Assembly: GCF_000813145.1 (NCBI RefSeq)
Contig: NZ_BAZF01000010.1
Span: 1 to 64,000 of the forward strand
Reading direction: 5' to 3'
DNA length: 64,000 nt
Source of the DNA: Geobacter sp. OR-1
Lineage (GTDB): Bacteria > Desulfobacterota > Desulfuromonadia > Geobacterales > DSM-12255
In this document: positions 46,435 through 56,203 of the stretch, one piece after another
Layout: each line of letters begins with the position of its first letter
Numbering within the stretch: position 1 is the first letter of the stretch
The notes under the pieces: generated by a model
Database searches by the model: none
What the model was told of the DNA's origin: nothing
What the model saw: only the letters and a program-made list of their open reading frames with translations
Translations under genes and position numbers: made by a program

Positions 46435-47146
46435 TTATCAAATCCTGTTTGAGCTCTGCCAGGAATGCATAGCCCAGGTTGTGGCGTGCCCTGACCGGCA
46501 GTTCCGTATCGGGATCAGCGGCACGCACTTTCGCGCGCAACCTGCTGATCATGGTCTCCAGACGTTTATCGGCATAGAGATCATCAGGCTGCCTGAGCGC
46601 GGAGAATATCTCACGGCGGGGCACATTTTCTCCGGGCCTTTCCAATAGCTTCCGCATCAGGATACACTCATGGGCTGTCAAGCGAATCTCCACACCTGAA
46701 GGAGTTGTCAGTTTCGAGGTGAGCGGCTCGAACCGCCATAACGGTCTGGAAATTAGGGAGATCCGTCGAGCAAGACTCCGAAGTGCGGCATCGAGTTCCC
46801 GAATATCGACCGGCTTGACAAAATAGAGATCCGCGCCCGCTTCCAGTCCGGTAACCCGTTCGTACAGCTTCCCTCTTGCAGTTATCATTACTATTCCGCA
46901 ACCGCAATTACTTCGCAACCTGGCTGCGATATCGATGCCGTCCTCTTCCGGAAGCCCGAGATCAAGGATCACGATATCCGGGGGAAAAACTGCCATCTCG
47001 GCATCAAGTGCCTTGCCGTCCGAAACAGCGTGGACTGTGTGGCCGAAATACCTCAATCCCGAGGCCAGTATGTCCCTGAGTTCCGGGTCATCTTCGACAA
47101 TTACTACATTAAGTGACGGCAGTTGTGAATTCCGAGGCATGGACAT
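46427..47146 (-). CDS. OmpR/PhoB-family response regulator
   Basis: 239 residues. Receiver (acidic VIVEDDPELRD, Asp in IVILDLGLPEEDG, Lys in YFVKPVDIREL) and a winged-helix output domain (LTAHECILMRKLLERPGENV, RLETMISRLRAKVRAADP, ARHNLGYAF). Its coupling to the four-PAS kinase identifies the likely partner. The target genes are not evident. Confidence 0.92.
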   Translation of the reverse strand: MSMPRNSQLPSLNVVIVEDDPELRDILASGLRYFGHTVHAVSDGKALDAEMAVFPPDIVILDLGLPEEDGIDIAARLRSNCGCGIVMITARGKLYERVTGLEAGADLYFVKPVDIRELDAALRSLARRISLISRPLWRFEPLTSKLTTPSGVEIRLTAHECILMRKLLERPGENVPRREIFSALRQPDDLYADKRLETMISRLRAKVRAADPDTELPVRARHNLGYAFLAELKQDLIND

Positions 47147-47338
47147 TGGTCAAAACTCCACGGGTAAAACAGTATGCGGTTTCTGAAATAGTGTATACGA
47201 AATTATTATAATGAATTCTCAAATTTATATAGAAGAAAATACTGACAACTTCTCACAATATCCCCGGAAATCCAACCACAGATGTAACTGTTTCCACTAT
47301 AAAACCCTTGCCGGAGAACGGGTGGTATGATAAACGGT

Positions 47339-47344
47339 TATAAT
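47339..47344 (+). promoter_or_regulatory. -10 element TATAAT for ilvE
   Basis: A perfect TATAAT lies 24 bases before the ilvE ATG at 47368. No good -35 is found at 16-18 bp, so the promoter would be weak or need an activator. The CGGAGG site follows at 47354. Confidence 0.4.
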
Positions 47345-47367
47345 ACATACCAACGGAGGATACAGCC

Positions 47368-48441
47368 ATGGATATCAAGGTACTCCCACTTCCGGATGAG
47401 CGCAAAAAACAGAAATTCGCCGACGAGTCAAAGCTCGGTTTCGGCAAGATCTTTACAGACCGGATGTTCATTGCCGAATGGAAGGTCAACCAGGGGTGGG
47501 TTGATGCCCGGATTCAGCCGTACGGACCATTCACCCTTGATCCGGCGGCACTGGTCTTTCATTATGCCCAGGAGATCTTTGAGGGACTGAAGGCGTACCG
47601 ATGGCAGGACGGCTCCATTGCCCTTTTCCGGCCCGAAATGAACGCCCGCAGATTCAACCTTTCCGCAGACCGGCTCTGCATGCCAGAAGTTCCCGAAGAC
47701 CTCTTCCTGGACGGCATCAGACAGCTGGTAAGTCTTGAGCGCGACTGGATACCCGGTGCAGAGGGGACTTCCCTGTATATCAGACCTACCATGATGGCCG
47801 TTGAGGCGGTACTCGGGGTAAAACCTGCCGATCATTACTATTTCTATGTCATCCTCTCCCCAGTCGGCGCATATTACGCCTCCGGCTTCAATCCGGTAAA
47901 GATAATGGTCGAAGACAGTTACGTGCGCGCAGTTCCGGGTGGCACCGGCGAAGCCAAAACCGGCGGGAACTACGCCAGTTCCCTGAAGGCAGGCCTTGAA
48001 GCCAAGAAAAAAGGGTACGACCAGGTCCTCTGGCTCGATGGGGTCAACAAGCGATACATCGAAGAGGTCGGCGCCATGAATATGTTCTTCGCTTACGCCG
48101 ACAAGGTAGTAACCGCTCCGCTGGCCGGATCGATACTTAACGGAATTACCCGCGATTCGGTCCTGAAACTGGCCGCAACTCTTGGTTTCTCGGTTGAAGA
48201 GCGGCCGATCGATGTCAACGAACTGATGTCAGATATCCGCAGCGGCAAGGTCAAGGAGGCTTTCGGCAGCGGCACTGCAGCGGTCATCACCCCGGTTGCA
48301 TCTCTATGCTACAAAGACGAGTCCGTTGCCGTAGGCAACGGGGGTGTGGGCAATTTAACGCAAAAACTGTACGACACGCTTACCGGTATCCAGTACGGTA
48401 AAATTGCCGACCAGTTCGGTTGGATTGAGAAAATCGCCTGA
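47368..48441 (+). CDS. ilvE: Branched-chain amino acid aminotransferase
   Basis: 357 residues, fold-type IV PLP enzyme that interconverts Leu/Ile/Val and their 2-oxo acids. Features: FHYAQEIFEGLKAYRW, RPTMMAVEAVLGV, the PLP-Lys region GGTGEAKTGGNYASSL, QVLWLDGVNKRYIEEVGAMN, and the C-terminal GSGTAAVITPV. Length and motifs fit the larger (eukaryote-like) BCAT subgroup. ATG 47368 has GGAGG upstream at good spacing. Monocistronic, closed by a strong terminator. Confidence 0.95.
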   Translation: MDIKVLPLPDERKKQKFADESKLGFGKIFTDRMFIAEWKVNQGWVDARIQPYGPFTLDPAALVFHYAQEIFEGLKAYRWQDGSIALFRPEMNARRFNLSADRLCMPEVPEDLFLDGIRQLVSLERDWIPGAEGTSLYIRPTMMAVEAVLGVKPADHYYFYVILSPVGAYYASGFNPVKIMVEDSYVRAVPGGTGEAKTGGNYASSLKAGLEAKKKGYDQVLWLDGVNKRYIEEVGAMNMFFAYADKVVTAPLAGSILNGITRDSVLKLAATLGFSVEERPIDVNELMSDIRSGKVKEAFGSGTAAVITPVASLCYKDESVAVGNGGVGNLTQKLYDTLTGIQYGKIADQFGWIEKIA

Positions 48442-48446
48442 ATCTG

Positions 48447-48475
48447 AAAGAGGGGGCTGGATGGCCCCCTCTTTT
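48447..48475 (+). terminator. Rho-independent terminator after ilvE
   Basis: Stem AAGAGGGGGC / GCCCCCTCTTTT with a short loop, starting 6 bases after the ilvE stop. Confidence 0.88.
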
Positions 48476-48653
48476 CCGGCATTAAATCTATGAAGAGTGT
48501 TCCAGCCGAACTAAATCCTCTCTGCGTTTCATGCCGAAAGCGGTGCAAGCAACCGTGCCATGCGCTGATCGCATCCTGCCCCAGTTACTCACCGCTTCCA
48601 AAAGATTTAAGGTCTCCCTGGATCCAGATGGAACTGAAATTCAACATCCTGAA

Positions 48654-48881
48654 ATGAATGACGCCTGCAAGTCAATTACTGTTGATACCTCACGATGCTC
48701 GGGATGCGGCAGGTGCGTCTCCGCGTGCAGTTCCAGGCTTATTACCCTGGACGACATCGGCACCAGAAAAGTGGCCTGGGTCAAATTTCCTGAGCGGTGC
48801 TCGTTCTGCCGCAGATGCCTTGAGGAATGTCCCATCGAAGCAATTTCCGAGTCCGGCAGGAATACCCCCGCGGACAAATAA
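48654..48881 (+). CDS. 2x[4Fe-4S] ferredoxin-type protein
   Basis: 75 residues from ATG 48654. Two complete cluster motifs: CSGCGRCVSAC and CSFCRRCLEECP, the second with the usual Pro. The same frame is open to ATG 48531 (116 residues), but the added N-terminus has no ferredoxin character and neither start has a clear Shine-Dalgarno, so the start is uncertain. It acts as a small electron carrier; partners are not adjacent. Confidence 0.75.
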   Translation: MNDACKSITVDTSRCSGCGRCVSACSSRLITLDDIGTRKVAWVKFPERCSFCRRCLEECPIEAISESGRNTPADK

Positions 48882-48912
48882 AAACGGCTGCGTCAGGTCA
48901 TGCCGCAGCCGT
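48876..48912 (-). terminator. Rho-independent terminator for the small lipoprotein gene
   Basis: Stem ACGGCTGCG / CGCAGCCGT. On the minus strand it is followed by TTTTTATTT, as expected downstream of the gene ending at 48938. It also overlaps the end of the ferredoxin gene, so both converging genes could use it. Confidence 0.75.
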
Positions 48913-48937
48913 CAAGAAGATTATGTTTCAGGTGTGA

Positions 48938-49180
48938 TCAGTTATTCCGCCAAAGCTCTTTCCGTTCCTTCTTTTCAAGTCTGCCATCCAGAATCGATGC
49001 GTTGGCCACAAGGGTTCGCGATTCGATCTGTTTCTTGACCGGCCGGGGCTTGTAACGTTCGGTCTCAACGCTGATTGAATCGGCGGCAAGCTCGCGAATG
49101 GTTGCCTTGCCGATAACCTGAAGTTCGCTGCATCCGGTCAGCACTACACACCCTAATATGCATATCGCTAGTTTTTTCAT
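48938..49180 (-). CDS. Small lipoprotein
   Basis: 80 residues from ATG 49180 (GGAGG 7 bases upstream); the longer frame to 49252 lacks a site. Lipoprotein signal MKKLAICILGCVVLTGC, lipobox LTGC. The mature part is charged and about 60 residues long, with no family recognised. Membrane-anchored, probably periplasmic side. Confidence 0.7.
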   Translation of the reverse strand: MKKLAICILGCVVLTGCSELQVIGKATIRELAADSISVETERYKPRPVKKQIESRTLVANASILDGRLEKKERKELWRNN

Positions 49181-49415
49181 ATCGTGCCTCCGTTTAACTT
49201 TCAATACACACGGAGACAGTTCCGAATTTCGTGCCACACGCCCAACAAACATAACCCATTGAATTTAAATCAGACTTCCAAATTGACGCCTTTGGCTGCC
49301 TGTATAACTCTTGAACAGCCTTCAGGGGCAACGGCTAAAACAGGGCTAAATTCATAAGGTTTTATTTCAAGACTGAATTATGTTCCAAAGTTGGACAGGT
49401 GCCGTTGTGCCCACC

Positions 49416-49444
49416 TTGACACCCGCAGAGTGCGCTATTATGTT
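49416..49444 (+). promoter_or_regulatory. Sigma-70-type promoter for clpB
   Basis: TTGACA (49416-49421), 17-bp spacer, TATGTT (49439-49444), 25 bases before ATG 49470. No clear sigma-32 heat-shock box (CTTGAA / CCCCAT) was found, which is unusual for clpB. Confidence 0.55.
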
Positions 49445-49469
49445 TCTTTCATGGGGAAAGGAGCAATAC

Positions 49470-52067
49470 ATGATCAGACCCGAAAAGATGACCGTAAAGA
49501 CCCAGGAAGCCCTAGCCGCTGCCCACGAGAAAGCGGCAGCAAACGGTAACGGCGCAATTGAACCCGAGCATCTGTTCCTGGCCCTAGTGGACCAGGAGGG
49601 AGGGCTTGTTCCGGCAATAGTGCAAAAGATCGGTCTTTCCGCAACAATTCTGAGAAACAGCGCTGAAGCTGCGGTAAATAAACTGCCAAAAGCCAGCGGC
49701 GAGACAGTGCAGGTCTATCTTTCCAGCGGACTGAACCGGATACTGAATGCCGCCCAGTCCGAGGCCGACAAGATGAAGGACAGCTTTGTCTCCACCGAGC
49801 ATCTCCTGCTGGCACTGGTGAGTGACAAATCATCCGTGCCGGGAAAGATACTGACGGAAAACGGGGCAACGCGTGAGTCCATACTTGCAGCGCTGCAGGA
49901 TATCCGGGGCAATCAGCCGATTGACAATCAGAATCCTGAAGAGACCTACCAGGCACTGGCCAAATATGCCAGGGACCTGACTGATCTGGCCCGACAGGGG
50001 AAACTCGATCCGGTCATTGGTCGTGATGACGAAATACGCCGGGTGATCCAGGTCCTGTCCCGCAGGACCAAAAACAATCCGGTGCTGATCGGCGAACCGG
50101 GAGTGGGCAAGACCGCGATCGTGGAAGGGCTTGCTCAGAGAATAATTGCCGGTGACGTCCCCGAGACGCTCAAGGACAAACGCTTGATGGCGCTAGACAT
50201 GGGCGCTCTGATCGCAGGCGCAAAATATCGCGGCGAATTCGAGGACCGGCTTAAGGCTGTTGTCAAGGAAGTCGAGAAATCCGACGGCAAGGTAATTCTG
50301 TTCATCGACGAACTGCATACACTGGTCGGCGCAGGCGCGGCCGAAGGGGCCATGGACGCTTCCAACATGCTGAAACCGGCTCTGGCGCGCGGAGAGCTGC
50401 ACTGTATCGGCGCAACCACGCTCAATGAATACCGAAAACATATCGAGAAGGATGCCGCCCTGGAGCGCCGGTTCCAGCAGGTCTATACCGGCGAGCCAAG
50501 CGTGGAAGATACCATAGCCATCTTGAGAGGGCTGAAAGAGAAATACGAGAACTATCACGGCATCAGGATCAAGGACAACGCCATCATTGCCGCGGCAACC
50601 CTTTCCGACCGGTACATTACCGACCGCTTTCTTCCTGACAAGGCCATCGATCTGATCGACGAGGCTGCATCCAGGCTCAGGATCGAGATCGATTCGATGC
50701 CGCAGGAGATCGATGAGGTCGAGCGCCGGATCATTCAGCTTGAGATCGAGAAGCAGGCCCTGCTTCGAGAGCAGGACCTCCATGCCCAAGAAAGATTAAG
50801 GAAGCTAGCCGATGAGCTGGAAGAATTGAAGGTGCAATCTGCCGGGCTGAAAGCGCACTGGAAGCAGGAAAAGGATCTACATGCCCGGATCAGCGGTTTG
50901 AAAAAGCAGCTGGAAGACAAAAAAGAGGAATCCAGGAAGCGGGAACGGGAAGGCAACCTTGCCCGAGCGGCGGAACTGCGTTACGGAGAGATCCCGGCTA
51001 TCGAAAAGGATATTAGCGAGAGCAACGAAGAGCTGGCAAGGAGGCAGGTCGAGGGGAAAATGCTCCCGGAAGAGGTGGACGCTAATCTTGTGGCGGAAAT
51101 AGTTGCGAAATGGACCGGGATCCCGGTCAGCCGGATGCTGGAAACCGAGGCGGAAAAACTGGTTAACATGGAAGAACGGCTGAAAAGCCGGGTGGTCGGC
51201 CAGGATGACGCACTGATACTGGTGGCCAATGCCGTCCGACGGGCTCGGGCCGGGCTTTCAGACCCGAACAGGCCGATCGGCTCATTCATATTTCTCGGTC
51301 CGACCGGCGTCGGCAAGACCGAGACCGCGCGCGCCCTGGCGTCGTTCCTGTTCGACGACGACCAGGCGATCATCCGGATCGACATGAGCGAGTATCAGGA
51401 GAAACACACTGTAGCCCGCCTTATCGGCGCCCCTCCTGGCTATGTGGGTTACGAGGAAGGAGGTCAGCTAACCGAGGCAGTTCGCAGGCGCCCGTACTCG
51501 ATCATCCTGTTCGACGAGATCGAAAAGGCGCACCCGGAAGTATTCAACGTCCTGCTGCAGTTGCTGGACGACGGCCGACTGACCGACGGCCAGGGACGCA
51601 CCGTAGATTTCCGCAACACGGTGATCATCATGACCAGCAATCTCGGCTCCCAATGGATACAGCAGTATGGCAGCGACGATTATGCACGGATGCGGACCAT
51701 GGTCATGGAGACACTGAAAGAGAATTTTAAGCCCGAGTTTCTGAACCGGATCGACGAAATCGTGATCTATCATGCCCTCCCTCTCGACCGGATCAAGCAG
51801 ATCGTGGCAATCCAGCTGAAGCAGCTGGAGGCAAGACTGGAGGACCGGCACCTGTCGTTGCAGATAACCGATAAGGCACGGGAGTTTATTGCCCACGAAG
51901 GGTATGACCCGGCTTACGGAGCACGACCGCTCAAGAGAACCATCCAGCGTAGCGTCCAGGACCCGCTGGCACTCATGCTGCTGGAAGGGAAATTTCATGA
52001 AGGGGATACCATCAAAGTCGATATCGATATGCAGGGGCAGGGGTTGGTGATCGCGAAGAAGAAGTAA
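49470..52067 (+). CDS. clpB: ATP-dependent chaperone ClpB
   Basis: 865 residues from ATG 49470 with AAGGAG at good spacing; a longer frame to 49380 would include the promoter. Double Clp N domain, AAA-1 ([15 protein letters not shown], Walker [12 protein letters not shown]), middle coiled-coil domain (about 410-530), AAA-2 ([15 protein letters not shown], Walker [12 protein letters not shown]). The presence of the middle domain and absence of a ClpP-binding tripeptide fit a disaggregase working with DnaK. Confidence 0.97.
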   Translation: MIRPEKMTVKTQEALAAAHEKAAANGNGAIEPEHLFLALVDQEGGLVPAIVQKIGLSATILRNSAEAAVNKLPKASGETVQVYLSSGLNRILNAAQSEADKMKDSFVSTEHLLLALVSDKSSVPGKILTENGATRESILAALQDIRGNQPIDNQNPEETYQALAKYARDLTDLARQGKLDPVIGRDDEIRRVIQVLSRRTKNNPVLIGEPGVGKTAIVEGLAQRIIAGDVPETLKDKRLMALDMGALIAGAKYRGEFEDRLKAVVKEVEKSDGKVILFIDELHTLVGAGAAEGAMDASNMLKPALARGELHCIGATTLNEYRKHIEKDAALERRFQQVYTGEPSVEDTIAILRGLKEKYENYHGIRIKDNAIIAAATLSDRYITDRFLPDKAIDLIDEAASRLRIEIDSMPQEIDEVERRIIQLEIEKQALLREQDLHAQERLRKLADELEELKVQSAGLKAHWKQEKDLHARISGLKKQLEDKKEESRKREREGNLARAAELRYGEIPAIEKDISESNEELARRQVEGKMLPEEVDANLVAEIVAKWTGIPVSRMLETEAEKLVNMEERLKSRVVGQDDALILVANAVRRARAGLSDPNRPIGSFIFLGPTGVGKTETARALASFLFDDDQAIIRIDMSEYQEKHTVARLIGAPPGYVGYEEGGQLTEAVRRRPYSIILFDEIEKAHPEVFNVLLQLLDDGRLTDGQGRTVDFRNTVIIMTSNLGSQWIQQYGSDDYARMRTMVMETLKENFKPEFLNRIDEIVIYHALPLDRIKQIVAIQLKQLEARLEDRHLSLQITDKAREFIAHEGYDPAYGARPLKRTIQRSVQDPLALMLLEGKFHEGDTIKVDIDMQGQGLVIAKKK

Positions 52068-52074
52068 CAAGAAA

Positions 52075-52103
52075 AAACGGGGGGTGACCGTCACCCCCCG
52101 TTT
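52075..52103 (+). terminator. Strong bidirectional terminator between clpB and a converging gene
   Basis: Stem AAACGGGGGGTGA / TCACCCCCCGTTT around CCG. A-rich and T-rich flanks allow termination on both strands. Confidence 0.85.
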
Positions 52104-52129
52104 CAATGAATTAAGTGCTGCCCAACATG

Positions 52130-52429
52130 TTACTTCTTTTCCTGCTCCCTGGTCTTAAGAACAAAGTCATACAGATCCCGGCATAACTGAAGCCGCTTGC
52201 GAAACACCTTTTTCGTGCTTTCGTCCTGAGTATCAATGACTGCTTTAAGCTTATCGCACCTTGCCACAAGGGACTTCAGCTCCTCGGTCGGCAGCGACAT
52301 CGAATTCTCGGTTTTGTTGCAGATCTCTTCAAATTCCCGCTTCCAGTCGTCTCCGGCACATTTCCCAGCCCCTGGCAACGCAGCCAGCAGTACGGCAGCG
52401 AGCGCCAGTTGTGCAAAAATCCTCTTCAT
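52130..52429 (-). CDS. Small secreted protein downstream of the cytochrome pair
   Basis: 99 residues from ATG 52429 (the frame reaches 52462). Signal peptide RIFAQLALAAVLLAALPGAG. The mature part is helical and charged with three Cys (KCAGDD, EEICNKTE, VARCDKL) plus LQLCRDLY. No haem motif. It lies 2 bp downstream of the second six-haem cytochrome and is probably co-transcribed. It may be an accessory or assembly protein. Confidence 0.65.
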   Translation of the reverse strand: MKRIFAQLALAAVLLAALPGAGKCAGDDWKREFEEICNKTENSMSLPTEELKSLVARCDKLKAVIDTQDESTKKVFRKRLQLCRDLYDFVLKTREQEKK

Positions 52430-52431
52430 GT

Positions 52432-53199
52432 TTACATGCCCTTTCTTATCCCGGGATGACACCTTTTGCAGTCATCCATCGGAAAGGCCACATTGATGTG
52501 GCAAACTCCGCAATACTCACCCTTGAGGATCTTGGCCATGGTGAACTTGGTCCCTTTCCTCTTTATGTTGAAAATGTCGGGGTGACAGTTGCTGCAATCC
52601 AGCCAGGCCGTATGCGCTCGATGCGGGAAAATGGATGGCGGAATCATGTTCCATTCCGCATCGAGGCTCAGTTTTTTATCAAACTGGATATCCTGAGACT
52701 TGGTCTTTAGATAGCGATTGGGAAAGATCAGTCGAGTCTTCATTGCCTCGACCCAGTCGATCCGATTGCCAAAGTCTGTGCGTGGGAAATCGAACCGGGA
52801 AAAGATGGAAAATTTGTCGCTGTTGGAGTTGATCTCTCCGGTATGGCAACGTTCACAGTTCTTTTCATGGCCGAAAGCAGTCTTGCCGTTATGGCACGAG
52901 CCGCAGAAACGTCCTTTTCTGCTGGCAGCTTCCGTGATTTCCGTGGAGTTAACCTCCATGTTGAACTCAAGCTCGACGTGGCAGACACGGCAAGTGTAAA
53001 GTGTCCGGTGGCTCCAATGGGAGAAGAATACCGGTTTTACTCCCTTTGCCTTGGTAACCCTGCTTATGAGAAGGTTACCATATTCCTCTGGCGGAGGAAG
53101 CGGCGGGAGGTCGAAGTAACCCCATGCCGTAACCGGAATTATTGCAAGAATCCCTATGGCAATGAACCAGCGGATTATTGTACTGGCCTTGTATGGCAT
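52432..53199 (-). CDS. Six-haem c7-type cytochrome, membrane-anchored
   Basis: 255 residues from ATG 53199. An N-terminal hydrophobic segment (IIRWFIAIGILAIIPVTAWG) without a clear cleavage site suggests an anchor. Six CXXCH motifs: CRVCH, CGSCH, CERCH, CSNCH, CGVCH, CKRCH. They form two groups of three with extra His ligands (FFSHWSHRTLY, FPHRAHTAW), the layout of tandem triheme c7-like domains. It is a paralogue of the gene upstream and its start overlaps that gene's end by 25 bases. Periplasmic electron transfer. Confidence 0.87.
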   Translation of the reverse strand: MPYKASTIIRWFIAIGILAIIPVTAWGYFDLPPLPPPEEYGNLLISRVTKAKGVKPVFFSHWSHRTLYTCRVCHVELEFNMEVNSTEITEAASRKGRFCGSCHNGKTAFGHEKNCERCHTGEINSNSDKFSIFSRFDFPRTDFGNRIDWVEAMKTRLIFPNRYLKTKSQDIQFDKKLSLDAEWNMIPPSIFPHRAHTAWLDCSNCHPDIFNIKRKGTKFTMAKILKGEYCGVCHINVAFPMDDCKRCHPGIRKGM

Positions 53200-53975
53200 C
53201 TCTGGCAATCGGTCTGAGGGAAGGCGACGGTGTCGTGGCAAACGCCGCAGTATTTTCCTTCAAACAGTTCAATCATGGTATATTTGCTTGCCCCTTTCTT
53301 TACGCCAACAAATATCTCGGGGTGGCAAACCTCGCATCCGTTCCACACGGTATGTTTTTTGTGGGAGAAAACAATGTCAGGCATCCCTTCCATTTTCGAC
53401 CCGATTGAGAAATCCTTTTGACCCGGCAGTTGAACACGCTTGACCGAGACCCCTTCAATGTAATCGGTAAGTTTTATCAGCCCCTTCTCCTCTGCCAGTT
53501 CCCAATTGATCCCGTTTCCGCCTCGCTCCCTGGGAAGCCGGTCAGCCAGCTTGTAGAATTCGGCCTCTTTTTTCGGGTTCGGGTTAGCGACGTGACAACG
53601 TTCGCACCGTTTCAAATCTCCGCGCGAAAACTCCTTGGCGCATGCAGCAAAAACCTTCCGGTCATCGACTATCATCTTGTCGTTATGGCAAACGCCGCAG
53701 AAATAGCCACGCATGTTGTCGGCCGCCTTGATCTGGGTGTCCCCGGCCTTCATCGCAAATCCAATATCAACGTGACAGAGCCGGCAAGTAAAACGTGACC
53801 GGTGCGACCAATGGTCGAACTCAACCGGAGCGAGACCGACCTTGGATGAGAAGTTGTTTATCACCACTTTGCCGTAATCAAACGGCTTAGGCTTCTTTTT
53901 CTTGGTCCCCCCCTGAGCGAAAGCCAAGCCAACCAAACAGAGCAGACAGATGGTTGCCAACATGAACCGTTTCAT
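53175..53975 (-). CDS. Six-haem c7-type cytochrome, periplasmic
   Basis: 266 residues from ATG 53975 (GGAGG 6 bases upstream). Cleavable signal peptide (MLATICLLCLVGLAFA). Six CXXCH motifs: CRLCH, CGVCH, CERCH, CEVCH, CGVCH, CQRCH, each triad preceded by an H-containing ligand stretch (FDHWSHRSRF, FSHKKHTVW). Basic mature N-terminus (GGTKKKKPKPFD). Paired with a similar cytochrome downstream; the two could form a periplasm-to-membrane relay. No menaquinol oxidase or porin is adjacent. Confidence 0.88.
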   Translation of the reverse strand: MKRFMLATICLLCLVGLAFAQGGTKKKKPKPFDYGKVVINNFSSKVGLAPVEFDHWSHRSRFTCRLCHVDIGFAMKAGDTQIKAADNMRGYFCGVCHNDKMIVDDRKVFAACAKEFSRGDLKRCERCHVANPNPKKEAEFYKLADRLPRERGGNGINWELAEEKGLIKLTDYIEGVSVKRVQLPGQKDFSIGSKMEGMPDIVFSHKKHTVWNGCEVCHPEIFVGVKKGASKYTMIELFEGKYCGVCHDTVAFPQTDCQRCHTRPVQ

Positions 53976-54162
53976 TTGCACCTCCATCAAAAAATTGCAT
54001 TATTCAGCGGAAACTAATAGTAAGCCACTCATTATGCAGTGTCAATGACAAATTCAAAGCATTTTAACAACATAAAGCTGCGCCACTGAATTCGTCTACC
54101 CTTGATTTCTCAAGCAGATTACGATAATAAGACTTTTTATTCTTTTTGCGAACAGGGGTCAC

Positions 54163-55014
54163 ATGGGAATCAAATCAACAGAGCTGTCGGCGCCGGCCAA
54201 AGTAAACTACCGACTCGATGTCATAAGAAAACGCCCGGACGGCTATCATGATCTCAGAATGATCATGCAGAGGGTAGACCTTTTTGACACAATTCGCATT
54301 TCTCTCACAGATGCGACAGAGATCAAGGTAACATGCGACCGAACCGGTGTGCCGAACGGGCCGGAAAACATCGCGTGGAAGGCTGCCCGGGCAATGCTGG
54401 ATATCGCCTCGAAGCCGATCGGGATAGATATAAACATAACCAAAAGAATACCGGTTGCAGCCGGACTAGGAGGAGGAAGCAGCAATGCGGCGACAGTGCT
54501 CATGGGGCTTAACGACCTGCTCTCTCTTGGGCTTACCATAGAGAGACTGATGGAAATCGGTGTTACTCTGGGTGCAGATGTGCCGTTCTTCATCTTCGGG
54601 CGAACTGCAATCGCGGAAGGGATCGGCGAGAAACTGACCCCGATAGAAAGAATCCCAAGACCATGGATCGTGCTGGTCAACCCGAATGTTCATGTTTCAA
54701 CTGCCTGGGCATATAAAAATTTGCAATTGACATCCGGGGAAGATAACAATACAATGCCAAACTTCTTTGACAACATAGCAGAACTCTGTGCCATCCTCGG
54801 GAACGATCTCGAATCGGTCACGATTGCGCGTTTCCCGGTGATTGCCGACATCAAGGAACAACTTATACGACACGGCGCCGAAGCATCGCTGATGTCAGGG
54901 AGTGGTCCGACCGTGTTCGGAATTTTTGAGGCCGAATCTGCAGCCCGCAAGGCTGCAGAGCAGATGGCCGCAGAAAATGGCTGGTTCGCAACTGCTGTCA
55001 AAGCATTACAGTAA
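54163..55014 (+). CDS. ispE: 4-diphosphocytidyl-2-C-methyl-D-erythritol kinase
   Basis: 283 residues. GHMP kinase of the MEP isoprenoid pathway. [13 protein letters not shown] at the N-terminus, the phosphate-binding [24 protein letters not shown], and C-terminal [11 protein letters not shown]. Usual length. First of the ispE-tRNA-prs-rplY-pth-ychF block common in Geobacter relatives. Confidence 0.96.
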   Translation: MGIKSTELSAPAKVNYRLDVIRKRPDGYHDLRMIMQRVDLFDTIRISLTDATEIKVTCDRTGVPNGPENIAWKAARAMLDIASKPIGIDINITKRIPVAAGLGGGSSNAATVLMGLNDLLSLGLTIERLMEIGVTLGADVPFFIFGRTAIAEGIGEKLTPIERIPRPWIVLVNPNVHVSTAWAYKNLQLTSGEDNNTMPNFFDNIAELCAILGNDLESVTIARFPVIADIKEQLIRHGAEASLMSGSGPTVFGIFEAESAARKAAEQMAAENGWFATAVKALQ

Positions 55015-55058
55015 TCCCGGGTATTTGTTCAGCCAATTAACGGCTTAACGCCTTTTGT

Positions 55059-55133
55059 TGGGGCGTCGCCAAGCGGTAAGGCACCGGATTTTGATTCCGG
55101 CACTCCCAGGTTCGAATCCTGGCGCCCCAGCCA
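55059..55133 (+). tRNA. tRNA-Gln (anticodon TTG)
   Basis: Acceptor stem TGGGGCG / CGCCCCA, D-loop with AAGCGGTAAGGC, anticodon stem CCGGA / TCCGG around TTTTGAT (anticodon TTG at 55091-55093), T-arm CCAGG TTCGAAT CCTGG, encoded CCA at 55131-55133. A short terminator-like hairpin follows before prs. Confidence 0.95.
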
Positions 55134-55160
55134 CAAACTCTGGAACGATCACGTATGAAG

Positions 55161-55181
55161 CGCCCCCAAAAGGGGCGTTTT
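55161..55181 (+). terminator. Terminator-like hairpin between tRNA-Gln and prs
   Basis: Stem CGCCCC / GGGGCG, loop CAAAA, then TTTT, 27 bases before the prs ATG. It could end the tRNA transcript or attenuate read-through into prs. Confidence 0.65.
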
Positions 55182-55207
55182 GCACGAATCGTCAAGGTAT
55201 CTGTCCG

Positions 55208-56155
55208 ATGGAAGACAAAATTAAAGTTTTTTGCGGCAATTCCAATCCTGCTTTGGCAGAGAAAATCTGTCAAAGCCTGGGCGTCCCGCTGGGGACAGCC
55301 AAGGTCAAGACCTTTTCCGACGGCGAGATCATGGTCGAGATCGGCGAAAACGTTCGCGGCCGGGACGTTTACCTGATTCAGTCAACCTGCGCCCCGACCA
55401 ATAACAACCTGATGGAACTGCTCATCATGATGGATGCCGTCAAAAGAGCATCTGCTGCGACCATTACTGCGGTGATTCCTTACTATGGCTATGCCCGCCA
55501 GGATCGCAAAGTTGCTCCGCGCACGCCGATCTCTTCAAAACTGGTAGCCGACCTTCTGACCACATCGGGCGCAGACAGGGTCGTAACGGTAGATCTTCAC
55601 GCAGGCCAAATCCAGGGTTTCTTCAATATTCCGGTAGACAACCTCTATGCCGCTCCCGTGATCCTGAGCCATCTGAAGTCCAGGTTCCCGGACAGCGATG
55701 AAATCGTCATGGTGTCCCCGGATGCAGGCGGAACCGAACGGGCAAGGGCCTTTGCCAAAAGACTCGGCTGCACTCTGGCCATCATTGACAAGCGTCGGAC
55801 CGGTCCCAACGTAGCAGAGGTGATGCATCTGATCGGCGAGGTGCGCAACAAAACCGCAATAATCCTGGATGACATGATCGATACCGCCGGGACCCTCACC
55901 CAGGCTGCCAAGGCTTTGAAGTCGCACGGCGCCAGAGCTATTCATGCCTGTGCCACTCACGGTGTTCTATCCGGACCCGCGATTGACAGGATCAATGAAT
56001 CAGAGATTGAAGAACTGATCATTACCGATACTGTGCCGTTGGGAGACAAGTCCTCGCAAACGTCCAAGATCAAGGTCCTCACCACAGCTGAACTCCTTGC
56101 CGAGGCCATTCGCCGCATCCATGAAGACGAATCAGTAAGTTCGCTTTTTGTTTAA
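55208..56155 (+). CDS. prs: Ribose-phosphate pyrophosphokinase (PRPP synthetase)
   Basis: 315 residues from ATG 55208; an in-frame extension upstream reads through the tRNA and is not real. It makes PRPP from ribose-5-phosphate and ATP. Motifs: FSDGEIMVEIGENVRGRDVY, YYGYARQDRK (ATP), VVTVDLHAGQIQGFF, and the PRPP loop ILDDMIDTAGT. Class I enzyme size. Confidence 0.97.
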   Translation: MEDKIKVFCGNSNPALAEKICQSLGVPLGTAKVKTFSDGEIMVEIGENVRGRDVYLIQSTCAPTNNNLMELLIMMDAVKRASAATITAVIPYYGYARQDRKVAPRTPISSKLVADLLTTSGADRVVTVDLHAGQIQGFFNIPVDNLYAAPVILSHLKSRFPDSDEIVMVSPDAGGTERARAFAKRLGCTLAIIDKRRTGPNVAEVMHLIGEVRNKTAIILDDMIDTAGTLTQAAKALKSHGARAIHACATHGVLSGPAIDRINESEIEELIITDTVPLGDKSSQTSKIKVLTTAELLAEAIRRIHEDESVSSLFV

Positions 56156-56203
56156 CATACAAACGACGTTAACCATCCAAGATTCCAACTGGAGGATTTA
56201 TTT

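Noticed and set aside
49474-52106. Minus-strand frames opposite clpB (up to 212 codons)
   Set aside because: Shadows of a strongly conserved gene.
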